Assembly (NCBI RefSeq): GCF_026213295.1
Contig: NC_079431.1
Location: forward strand, 11,587,075-11,651,074
From: Gadus chalcogrammus
Lineage: Eukaryota; Chordata; Actinopteri; Gadiformes; Gadidae
Length of the DNA: 64,000 bases
Reading direction: 5' to 3'
The translations under genes and the position numbers were made by a program. The notes under the pieces are model-generated. The model did no database searches and was not told where the DNA came from. It saw only the letters and a program-made list of their open reading frames with translations. Below are positions 1 through 10,300 of the stretch, piece by piece; position 1 is the first letter of the stretch, and each line of letters opens with the position of its first letter.

Positions 1-362
1 AGCTAGCATCGGAGTTCAAGCAAAAGTTTGAAGAGTGCCAGAGACTCCTACTAGATATCCCATTGCATACACCACACAAGCTTGTTGATACTGGCAGAAC
101 AGCCCATCTCATTCAGAAAGCTGAGGTAATGAAGACTGGTTTAAAAGATTTAAAATGTTTCCTGACCGATGGGAAAACTAAACTCTGTGATGAAAGCGCA
201 GCAAACCTCACACCATCTAGCAATGTGATGGGGCTGACCGTGAAGCCCCACACTGAAGGCACAGGTCCTACTTTGGAATGGGATAACTATGATCTTAGAG
301 GAGAACCTTTAGATGACTCTGCTGACACTTCTGTATATGCTTCTCCTCTAGCAAGCAGTCCG
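1..362 (+). pseudogene. RANBP2-like copy: fragment of giant exon 20 (end of Ran-binding domain 2 plus linker)
   Basis: This stretch aligns base for base with 42185-42545 in the giant exon of the complete RANBP2 downstream. By eye there are only two substitutions, Gln to His near position 67 and Glu to Val near 127. It encodes the end of Ran-binding domain 2 and the following linker, about residues 2129-2249 of the full protein. Homology stops at 361-362, just before the exon would enter Ran-binding domain 3. The sequence then runs into AT-rich repeat and reaches an in-frame TGA at 375-377. A GTAAAT at 363 could act as a new splice donor in phase 0, which is inference. The copy is cut by the window edge, so the upstream part of the duplicated gene is not seen. 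It is either a pseudogene or the 3' part of a rearranged paralogue. Confidence 0.9.
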
Positions 363-2960
363 GTAAATTGTACCTGAGTGTACTTAGAAAAAGTATACTA
401 AATTGCAAATACTTATGGTGGTAATTTAGTGTACTTATAAAAAGTGTACTTTATTGTAAGTGTATTGTAATTTGTACCTAAGTGTACTTCTGAAAAGTAC
501 AGTCATTTTCAAGTAATTTGGAATTCACTATTAAAATACTTTTTTAAAGTGTGATTTAATTTCACTTCATTAGAAGTGTATTGAAGTATACTTCTGTAAA
601 GTTCACTTTAATTTAAGTTAATTTTAAGCTGTATTTCAGTATACTTAGAAAAAGTATACTAAGTTGCACATACTTAAAGTGGTATTTTAGTGTACTTCTG
701 AAAAGTACACTTTGTTTCAAGTCCTTTGTAATACACTATTAAAATGCTTTATTAAAGTATACTTAAATTTCCCTTTATTAGTAGTGTATTTAAGTATACT
801 TCCTTACAGTTCACTTTAATGCAAGTTAATTTTAAGCTGTATTTCAGTGTACTTAGAAAAAGTATACTAAATTGCGAAAACTTATAGTTGTCATTCAGTG
901 TGATTCTGAAAAGTACACTTAGTAATACACTATTAAAATGCTTTATTTTTAGTATACTTTAATTTCACTTCATTAGAAGTTTATTTAAGTATATTTCCAT
1001 AAATTCCACTTGTAAGTTGATGGAATGGGTTATTTCATACATCATCACAACCAAAGTGTTGAATTAATCAAGAAATTACAGATAAATAATACTGAAATGG
1101 CTACTTTTACTAGCTCCAACGACTAACTATTAAAGAAAATGCAATAATGAGGGCTACACCAAGGTTGCTCCTCAGTAGCTTTATTATATATGTTATATAT
1201 GTCAGACGTTTTAAAGTTAGGTGTTGTTGAATGTATGTTTATATTAATATTTAAATTAAAGTTTTGGTTTGTACAATTTGAGTGTTTTTTGTCATGGAAC
1301 AAAATAGCACCCATGGAGTGTATGTGAAGTATAATAGTGATGTATTGTAAGTATATTTCTGTATTTATAAAGTACTTAGCAGTATAACAGTATTGTACTT
1401 AAAATACCCTTAATATACGCTTCCACTTTACATTATAGTATAATAACTATACTTTAAGTACATGCCTTTGATGCTTAAATTGTGATAAAAATGTACTATA
1501 AATCAATATTAAATACTTGTATTAACATAATTGTCATGGCCACTGTTGTGGTGCTGTGTATTCTGCCCCTGTGTTGGCCACGCCCCCTGTCTGTCTCTGC
1601 CTTGCCTGCCACTCAACTGCTCACACCTGGCCTGCATCGTCTCATCAACTCCCCTACAAATACACCTGGTTTCCCTGCAGTCATTGCCAGATCGTACTTC
1701 GTGTTACCGTGGTAGTTACTCGGTCCTGGCTCCAGTGTATCTCACTAGTGTTCTCTCTTGTGGAATTCTCGTGCCTCACCTTTGTTTTCTCTCACCTATA
1801 GTTTTTGGATTGTCACCTCCAGCCTGCAGTCTTCACTCCCTCCAGCCTAATACGCCCCAGTCCAACCAACCTCCTGCTTCACTTCTAGCTGAACTAAATA
1901 AACCTGTTCACCGTCACTCCAACTCCTGTCCTGTCTCTGTTCTGCTCTTGGGTCCAGCAGCTAACGCTACCCTAACAATAATGGCACACTTAAAAAGTAC
2001 TAAATATAGTCAGAATGTGTATTGGCTTCTCTGCGGTGCACAGCTAGCAGGGTAGTGCTAGCACAGCTATTGTTTATCTTTATTTTTTCCTTTTATTATT
2101 GTTATTTAGTTAACTTGTTAAAGAGTATGACTAAAAATAATTCTCTGGGGTCAGATGATCCAAATTTGAATAAAAATGTTACGATGAAGAGAAACTGTTT
2201 GAAAATGTTGTTTAAGATGTTGTTAAAGATGTATTTAAATGTACTTTATTATGCACATTTTCCCTGTCATGCCGTGCATGTTAAAAATAAACTTTTTTTC
2301 TACCTCAAGTATGTTCTAAATATTTTTTATGTCTACTTAAAAGTAATTTGAAATTCAAATTAATTATAGAAAAAATATACTTTCTGTGTACTGTTGAAGT
2401 GTACTTTAAATGTGCTAACAATATACTTAGTATACTAATGATATATCATGAGTGCTACTTTAGACATACTAAAGTACAACTTAGTGTACTTATCTGTACT
2501 ATTTTTTCTGACAACAATAAGATGAACTATAGTATGCTTTAGTACAACTTTTTAATTTTAATTTGTTTTTTGTAAATATATTTAAAATACAATGGCAATA
2601 CATTATGATTAAATTAGAAATATTCTTACAGTATATTCTAAATGTATTAATAGTCATCTTAAAAGTGGATTTAAGTATACTTTAAATCGAACTAAAGAAC
2701 ATTATAAATAAGTACAATATTAGTAGAGATAAGTGTACTTAAGTATATTTAAGTTAATCTTAATGGTGTCTCAAAAGAGTACAGTCAAGTACACTAAGAT
2801 GTATTTTAGTATATCTTAAGTAGCAATAATGATATATCATTAGTATACTAAGTACGTTTTTAGTACTCGAAAATAACACACTTTGAGTACAATAATTTTG
2901 TGCTTATGAAGTACACTAAGTGTGCTTAAATTTAGTATGTTAAAGTATACTTTTTTTTCG
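363..2960. repeat. AT-rich repeat tract built on AGTAYACTT palindromic motifs
   Basis: The tract replaces the part of RANBP2 exon 20 that encodes Ran-binding domain 3 (42546 to about 43328 in the intact gene). It is full of near-palindromes such as AAGTATACTT and AGTGTACTT. Near its left end it contains imperfect tandem units: the motif TACTTAGAAAAAGTATACT recurs near 381, 642 and 850, giving spacings of about 261 and 208 bp. Similar motifs continue to about 2950. A solo LTR sits inside it at 1532-1977. I cannot name the family. The dense inverted motifs suggest a non-autonomous DNA transposon or satellite-like array. No gene is supported here. Confidence 0.7.
1532..1977 (+). mobile_element. 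Solo LTR of a Gypsy-like retrotransposon with 5-bp target duplication
   Basis: The 446-bp element begins TGTCATGG and ends CTAACA, the TG...CA ends expected of an LTR. It is flanked by identical ATAAT on both sides (1527-1531 and 1978-1982). An AATAAA-type polyadenylation signal lies near 1896, as expected for an R region. No internal retroelement genes are present, so it is most likely the product of LTR-LTR recombination. Superfamily assignment is by general resemblance to fish Gypsy LTRs and is tentative. Confidence 0.8.
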
Positions 2961-2966
2961 CCTGGG

Positions 2967-3130
2967 CTCTCCCCCCAAGTCTGTCTTTGGTACAGATACC
3001 CTCCAAAAAATCTTTGGCCGAACCAAGTCTTCTCCAGAGCCCGAAAATTATTCATCTAACTCCAGGACCGAAGATAACCTTAATGTGTCCCAGTCATCTG
3101 CATCCCCTGCATTCAAAATCCCAGAGAAAG
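2967..3130 (+). pseudogene. RANBP2-like copy: 3' end of exon 20
   Basis: Homology to RANBP2 resumes at the CTCCCCCCAAG near 2967, matching 43329-43495, with about five substitutions by eye. It encodes the linker after Ran-binding domain 3 ([16 protein letters not shown]) and ends at the same GTAAGT donor, in phase 1. No stop or frameshift is visible. The sequence just upstream is pyrimidine-rich and ends in CCCCAAG, so a cryptic acceptor is conceivable. Without one this exon piece is orphaned. Confidence 0.85.
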
Positions 3131-3169
3131 GTAAGTCTTCCAAAGCCGTTTTAAATATTGTATTTCAAT

Positions 3170-3830
3170 TAGTGGTGGGCCGTTATCGGCGTTAACGGCT
3201 GCGTTAACGCGAAACTTTTATCGCGCGATAAAAAAAAATATCGCCGTTAATCTATTTTCAAACACTTCCTTGTTCGGACCCATCACGTGACTGAACTAAC
3301 CAATCAGAAGCTAGAATTAAGACTGAGGTAAACGTGAGGGAATCAGAGAGGCAGATTCAACAGAATATCCTGACTGTGTTAAATATGTAAACATGTAAAT
3401 ATGTAATAATTGTGTAACATAAATATGGAAATGATTAAAGGACTAAAAATTGTAAGTACATTTCTAGCAAATTAACTCAAATATAAATTATATTAATTTA
3501 TTCTACAACTTTCAAATATTTAACCTCTAAACCTTACATTTAATGGATTATTACATGGCTCTTCTCAATGCTGTAGACTGCTCCATTCACTTGCATGGGC
3601 CTTCCCAACGTTCAGCAGTCAATTATTTTTGTTTATGCTCCGTTCACTTGCATGGGCACTTCACAACTTCCGGCGGTGAATTATATTTGATAATTCACCA
3701 TTGCCCAGTATAATTGACCGCTGTCAAGGTAAATAAACAGATTTTTTGCCGTTTGCCATTTTAATCAAGATTAATCTAGATTAATTTTGGAATTAATCTA
3801 GATTAATAGATTAATCTATGCCCACCACTA
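3170..3830. mobile_element. hAT-type MITE with 8-bp target duplication ATTTCAAT
   Basis: The terminal inverted repeats are TAGTGGTGGGC and GCCCACCACTA. Perfect 8-bp direct repeats ATTTCAAT lie at 3162-3169 and 3831-3838. The intact RANBP2 intron 20 has a single ATTTCAAT at 43527-43534 with no insert, which is a natural empty site. Inside are short inverted motifs around CGTTAACG and paired AATTAATCTAGATTAAT blocks. There is no transposase ORF, so it is non-autonomous. Confidence 0.92.
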
Positions 3831-3838
3831 ATTTCAAT

Positions 3839-5185
3839 CCATTTAGTTTGTCCTTGTTTTAACGTGTATCCCCATCCTTACCGTGCAACCCTATTCAATG
3901 CTCAATGCTGAGAGGAACTCGCCAACAAGGGTTAGCAAACACTTCACTCTCGAGCATAAATGTGGGAATTTCGGGCTATTATGATTATCTGGAGACAATT
4001 TGTAAATTCCCAATTTAAATTTAGCCCTTGACATTTTAACTTGAACACACTATATTTCTTGTCAAGGGTTGAATTAGGTCCTACAATTGTTTGAGTTTAC
4101 AGGTACACAGATCTTCCATTGATGGAACTAAATTATTCTGCGCCTAATCCTAATCCTACCTTTCAGGAACCATTCATAAATCCCCTCCATTTTTGTCTTT
4201 TTTCATGCCCACTGCAATTCATTTAGCTGGGATTATGTAGAAGGCAGAAAAACTCACAATGGGTAGAGCTTCCGATTTACGGATGCAAGTCCTAAAAATA
4301 TAGAAGACAAGGCTAGCTTTACTGGTAGAGCATGGCATTCACACTGCCAGGGTCTTGGGGCCACCGTTAATAAAAATAATATACACATTGCGAGACGATT
4401 TGGTTAAAAGTGTCCAGTCAATGCCAGATTATCTAATTTCAAAATCGTTTATGTGGTGCAGTTTTTCTTTAGAATAGTAATTAATTAAGCCGGAATTATG
4501 AAACGGCGTTGAATTTAGCTTCTTTCTTCAAACATGCTATCTTTTTAAGATTGGATTTTAGGCTTTTCAAAGATAATCCAAAGGTTTTTTGGACCACCAC
4601 ATCGTCCTTCCAATTTGAGTCCCCAGGTACTTCTCATTGCCATGCCCCTGTCTGTGTGGTCCATGCTATGCCACATGTTACCAGCTTTCACCTGAAAGAA
4701 GGCGATAGCCGGGAAGCAACACACACTTAACATGTTGCATGCCCAGTGTGTGTGTGTTGCCAAAAACAGATTGTAATTCAACTTTGAGTGAGCAGTTAAA
4801 CCTTGATTCTGCCAATGAATCCAACGCCATGATCATTTGCAATAGCAATGTTGGCACAGTAATATTATCCTCCCACTGTTGGAGTCTGTAACAAAAGTTT
4901 AAAATTTCACTTGGTCATGGGCTGTGTGTAAATCATGCTGCACACTGCCTTGGTGAATTTGTTGAAATGTTTTTGCCATTTTAATCAACTTATGTAGGCC
5001 TCAGTACTTTTGAAGTACCGTTCGACACTTGTGGCATTTTACTACAGAGAACTGGACCAAAAGATTCGTACTGATGTTCGGATCTCGATGGGCACAAAAG
5101 TGTCTACTTGCTAACAATAGTGCATGTTTTATTGCAATCAAAAAACTGATCGTGCATGTGAATGCCATGCTCAAATACGTTCTTC
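3839..5185 (+). other. Duplicated RANBP2 intron 20 sequence
   Basis: This stretch is collinear with 43535 to about 44915 in the intact gene, with clearly more substitutions and small indels than the exons show. It includes the shared block around 4540-4740 (44250-44450). Homology is lost near 5185. No gene is seen in it. Short open frames here are shared with the paralogous intron and are not coding. Confidence 0.8.
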
Positions 5186-5644
5186 TGTCGTGATTCGGTT
5201 AAAAACCTAACCAGCGCATAGTAGAATTCCGCTTCTGCCGAGAAAGTAGTCCCTCGATGATTCATGCGATGCATGGTTAGTTTTATTTCTAACATTATTC
5301 TATCAACACAGACATTTAAATCTATAGTCTGGCGTTATAATTGATTTACCTCGGGTGTACTGTGGAGTGGGTAAGACTGTTTTTAATAGCAGGCTAGCAT
5401 TGCCCGTTGACTTGCGCTAGCCTAGCACGAGCGAACTCTGCAACTAGAAGGACTGAATGAAATGTGTTGTCTCCAGTGATATAGAATACCAATGCTCACT
5501 TCGGAATCAGGCCCTATGTCCAAAATTCCGAACTACCCCTTTAATGTAAATGTGTTCCATATCAACCCGATTTCTGGCGGTCCAATCAGCGAACAGAGGG
5601 AGTGGCTGAGAACGATGACGTCTAGGTCGCAGTTTCAGTTGTAA

Positions 5645-6332
5645 GCCGTTTCTCAATTCGCGTACTTGTGCGTGCTCGTGTGCTCGTGGACTCGTGAAAC
5701 GTCATCAGTCGTTGCCCGAGCATGTTCCAATTCGAAGCACGCATCAAGCGAGTACTGTCGTAAAACCCGGAAGTGTTCTGGATGCGTGCTCGATATCGCC
5801 GTTTCACCGAGCATGCATCGGAGGTGGCTCGTGTGTGCTTGCTCCCGCTATAAATCCCAGGATGCATTTCGCACTCGCAGCAGTACGAGGGCGGACAATA
5901 TGGAGAAGACGCACAAGTTACAACTGTAGCTTAAGTTACTCTTAACTTATATATTTATATAATATATAATATAATAATAATAATAATAATATATAAATAT
6001 ATATATGTAAGGTCGTGTGTGTATAGCTTATACACATGACAGGACACTCATATCTTTTCAATTGTTATTCATTCAGAATATTTACATACTATTTGAAAAT
6101 GAAAGAGGCTGGGATTTTGTTTTGTATCATTTGTTTATATTGTTCAGTAGTATATGCCTAAATGAGGCCGTAGCACAGTTAACGGACGAGCAGAGGTGGT
6201 GACCTCATCGAGTCCGCTGCTGTTCCAATTGCAGGTACGTACTCGCGTGCTCGCAAGTATGTGCTTGAAGTACAGACTTGCCAAGTACGTGCATCGAGTC
6301 CGTAGTACGCGTGCTACGAATTGAGAAACGGC
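5645..6332. mobile_element. MITE with GCCGTTTCTCAATTCG terminal inverted repeats
   Basis: The left end GCCGTTTCTCAATTCG and the right end CGAATTGAGAAACGGC are exact inverted repeats. The subterminal regions are rich in paired GTACGTG, GTGCTCG and ACTCG motifs. The interior has an AT-rich microsatellite near 5945-6005. No transposase is recognised and the target duplication is unclear, so the superfamily is left open. Confidence 0.7.
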
Positions 6333-6804
6333 CGTAGTCAGAGATGAGTAGTCAGTAAGTGAGTCAATGACAAGTCCCAGCGTCGACAGTTGACCACAAA
6401 CATTATCTCTGTCCTTACTGTTGAATATTAATTTAGAATGTACAACTGTTCCTTGAACTCTTACATCAGATAAACAAAACCTGCAGCTATCGTTCAGAGA
6501 CATCTTCACGCTTCATCTTGTTTTGTTTGTGTACAGCCTGCGCGTGCGCGAAACGTGTTTTGCGGCAGGTCCCGTCGCATGACATACGTCACGACCAAAC
6601 GCGATGCGATTGGTTATGGCAGATCCAGAGTGGCACTGGGCAGTTCCAATCATTTTAAAACTTTTAGACACCCGCCTCCAAGTGAGTGAACGTTTGTCCA
6701 TTGAGCAGTTCCAGACCTTCTATACAAATGAAATGAAGTACGACGGTCTGGTAGGACCAGGTTAGGTGAATACACCATCTTTTGTCAATGTTATGTAATT
6801 TAAG

Positions 6805-6950
6805 CACATAAGCTGCATTACTCCCACCTAGCCACAAGGAAGCAGGATCGAACACATAAGCTGAAATTACTATACATAGCCACAAGGGGAGCAGGACCGA
6901 ACATACCAGCTGTAATAACTACTCCAGCCACAGATGGCAGCATCTTTAGA
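6805..6950. repeat. Three-copy tandem repeat, about 48-bp unit
   Basis: Units start near 6805, 6853 and 6901. Each carries CACATA or CATACC followed by AGCTG, then TAGCCACAAGG-like and GCAGGAYCGAA blocks. The third unit is more diverged and shorter. Function unknown. Confidence 0.6.
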
Positions 6951-7305
6951 CAGATGAGGAAGCCGCCACGCCTACTTGATACAAACGCAGAGCGGGAGCC
7001 AGATGAGGTCAGAAACACATGGCAGCCCCGTGCTAATAGAAAGGAAAGCTGTGTATCGCTCCACGGCCCACGCGCATGTTAAATACATTTCCCCTCCTTT
7101 TGCTTCATAGTTACCATACCGAAATACCTTAACAAATAAAGTGAGTTAAAAGCGATCCGGTTTGGACTACCTTCTTCAAGTACACGACATCAATCTGATG
7201 AGTCAAACATTACGGAAGCAAAGAATGAGGTCCGCAAAGGTTCTTATTCAAATGTCCTATATTACGGGCTGTGATACAAGTCTACAGTTTAATTTTACTT
7301 TTCAG

Positions 7306-7389
7306 ATGAAGACTATGAATCTGCTGTAAACTCCTTAAACGGAAAGCTCTACCCTGAGCCTACGGAAAGAGGAGCCACAGCATCTGATG
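7306..7389 (+). CDS. RANBP2-like exon 22
   Basis: The exon runs from a TTTTCAG acceptor to a GTACGT donor, phase 1 to phase 1, 84 nt. It encodes [19 protein letters not shown] and is nearly identical to 47023-47106, with Asp-Pro changed to Glu-Pro. It belongs to the acidic segment between SUMO-ligase repeats IR1 and IR2. Flanking intron sequence on both sides is also shared with the intact gene. Confidence 0.88.
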
Positions 7390-10300
7390 GTACGTGATAT
7401 ACAGCCCTAATTTCATGGAAGATATCAGTATTCATGAGAAAATGTACACAACTATTCTCATAGTACAATACACATAGTAACACTTATTGTAAGGGCTGCA
7501 GCTTACTATGAATTATATGGCTTTCGAAATATAGCCTAAAGGTACGGCCACACCAACCGCGTTGCTCGCGTTAGGGGCGTTGAAAATCGGCATTTTTGCA
7601 TAGGGAACCATTGGTCTAGGCGCGGTACACGCGTTGAAGCGTTGAAGCGTTGCGTTGGGGGCGCTAGGCGCGGCAGTTGCACGTAATTACGCACGTAAAC
7701 GCAGTAACGCACCAACGCCCGGAGTTCAGAAAATTGAACTTTCAACGCTCCAACGCGTGACGCTTAGCCGCGGTAGCCAATCAGCGTGGAGCTTGACCCG
7801 ACGTCACTGGCAGAGAGTAGTGAGCTTGCACAGAAGCATACGGCCGACATCTTTCTTTTTTCTTCTGGGTGGAAATAGTAACATAGTTACGCCATTAAAT
7901 GCGTTTATGGAAACATTTCTAGCGAGAAATGTGCATTTTACTTTCATAATGTTCGCTCGGTGAATGTGAAGGATGTTTGGTTTGATAGTTATGACGAAGA
8001 GGGAACGCTCCGTTCACTTGCATGGACATGGACTCAATAGCTGCGTTGGCGCGTTGACGCGTTGGAAGCGTTGAACCACCACACACTGGTCAAGCGTCAG
8101 GTTAGGCGCGGTACTCGCGATGTCCAACGCGAGTAACGCGGTTGGTGTGGCCGCACCATTATGGTGCGGCCACACCAACCGCGTTACTCGCGTAATTACG
8201 TGCAACTGCCGCGCCCAACGCCCCCAACGCAACGCTTCAACGCTTCAACGCGTGTACCGCGCCAAGACCAATGGTTCCCTATGCAAAAATGCCGATTTTC
8301 AACGCCCCTAACGCGAGCAACGCGGTTGGTGTGGCCGTACCTTAAGAGTTTGTCTTTTCTCCAGCCGGAATCGCCTCACATCCAGGCTGCCAGGTGATTT
8401 GGGAGAAGAAGCCCACACCCGAAGAGGAGAAGGCAAAGAGCCTACAACTCCCCCCAACCTTCTTCTGTGAACTGGGCAACAGTGATTCAGAGGGAGACAA
8501 GGCAGAGGAGTTTGAGAGGGAGGTCGGCAAAGTACAGGGGGCACCGGTGTGTATGGAACTTAAGTATGAGATAATGGATGCAATCCCTGTTGTCATTTTA
8601 TTTCAGGAGGATTTTAAGCTGAAGTCAACCCCCTCTTTCAGCAACCAAAGATGCATTTTGGGTGGATAATTCTAGGAAGCAGGGGGATAAGAGCTTATAA
8701 TGAGAAAGTTTATATGTGAAATGCATCAACCACTATGGGGTTATACAATAAGTAGCCTTGATTTGTAGGCAAAGTGCTTCCCTCTTTCAAAGCGGTTGCT
8801 CAGTGTTTGATTACTTTCAAATATGAAATGGTGCACCTTTTAGTTGTAGCTAAGAATCTTATTTTTGCTCCAACTATTTTATCATATCTCCATTTTTAAC
8901 ACATCATCTTTAGTGATATTTTTTATCCACCATTAAAAAAAAATAATTGAGCCGAGGCGGTGGTGCCCCGAGGCGGTGGTGCCTCGCGGCGGTGGTGCGA
9001 GCTACCGCAAGGCACCGCTGCCCACTGCCGCGAGGCACCACCACCTCGGCGCTGCCCGCTGCCTGCTGCCGAGGTGGTGGTGCCTTTGCAGCGGGCAGCG
9101 GGGCTCCAGCAGGCGACAATCGCAGTGAACAATCCCTTTCTCCTCCATGTCGCTGTTCAGTCTACTTCATATTGATGTGGAAGAACCAGAGACGTCGGAG
9201 AACCCGATGCAGTCGTTTGAGATTCATAATATCGTCCGAAGGCACACACAGCTTTTGGCCGCGATAATATATAGGGATGCACCGAAATGAAAATTCTTGG
9301 CCAAAACCGAAAATGAGGAAACCAAGGCCGAAAACTACGGAGCCCCTCTGGTTACATCTGGGAAAAAAATATATATCTGTTTGCCCGACTTAGTGATCTG
9401 TTTGCATGACTTGATAATCTGTGGCCACAATGTAATAAATTGCGGGAACGAGATAATTAATTTGTGGCCACAGTTTAATAATTTGTGGGAACAAGATAAT
9501 TAATTTGTGGCCACAGTTTAATAATTTGAAGGAACAAGATAATTATTTTGTGGCCACAGTTTAATAATTCGAGTGTGGCTGTGTTGTCTATTGTCGCAGC
9601 AGGGGTTAGACGCATGTCGGCTATGGACAAGATATAAGAGATATCGTTCTATTTTAACCTCGGAATGAATTACAATGACATGCTAAAGTCACTTGCTGTT
9701 AGGCAAGGAGTTATTATAAGTAAGAGGCACTTAAAGGTTGGGTACGCGATTTGCGAAACGCCAGCAGATTTTGAAAATACACAACTCAAATGGTCCTACC
9801 CCCTCTCCTTCAACGCTGGCTCTGACTCCACCCATTCCAAGTACCTGGACGCGCAATCATGCACGAGCGCGAACAGAGATGCGCAAGAGCGAGCCAGGCT
9901 AGCGTAGGTTTTCGTTTAACAACATCGCACTACATTCAGCTGTAAATTGCACCCAGTACCGCGGGAAGTAGGGGTTTTGGGGGTGCTGCAACACCCCCTG
10001 TCCGAGGCCCTGTCTTATCACAGAAAACGATCATTTCTAAAACCTCCGGCCAAAGTGGAGATTTCTACGGAGCCCCTCTGGTGACATCTGGGAAAAAAAT
10101 ATATATCTGTTTGCCCGACTTAGTGATCTGTTTGCATGACTTGATAATCTGTGGCCACAATTTAATAAATTGCGGGAACGAGATAATTAATTTGTTGCCA
10201 CAGTTTAATAATTTGTGGGAACAAGATAATTAATTTGTGGCCACAGTTTAATAATTTGAAGGACCAAGATAATTATTTTGTGGCCACAGTTTAATAATTC

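Larger units (their letters stand above)
5186..7189. other. Sequence replacing intron 20 / exon 21 of the RANBP2 copy; no gene
   Basis: In the intact gene the matching interval (about 44916-46889) carries exon 21 with SUMO-ligase repeat IR1. No counterpart of exon 21 is seen here. The interval holds a fragment of a dispersed repeat (about 5480-5545), a 5645-6332 inverted-repeat element, an AT microsatellite (5945-6005) and a three-copy 48-bp tandem repeat (6805-6950). Homology to RANBP2 resumes near 7190. Confidence 0.65.

Noticed and set aside
1482..2055. Frames of 77-174 codons
   Set aside because: They lie in the solo LTR, where no coding region is expected, and lack any recognisable domain.
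4509..4781. Open frames shared by 4509-4781 and 44222-44446
   Set aside because: They recur only because both are copies of intron 20; no splice sites or domain, and frames overlap on both strands.
8910..9267. Overlapping Ala/Arg/Pro-rich frames on both strands
   Set aside because: All come from the GC-rich inverted repeat; no domain, no splice context, equal quality on both strands.
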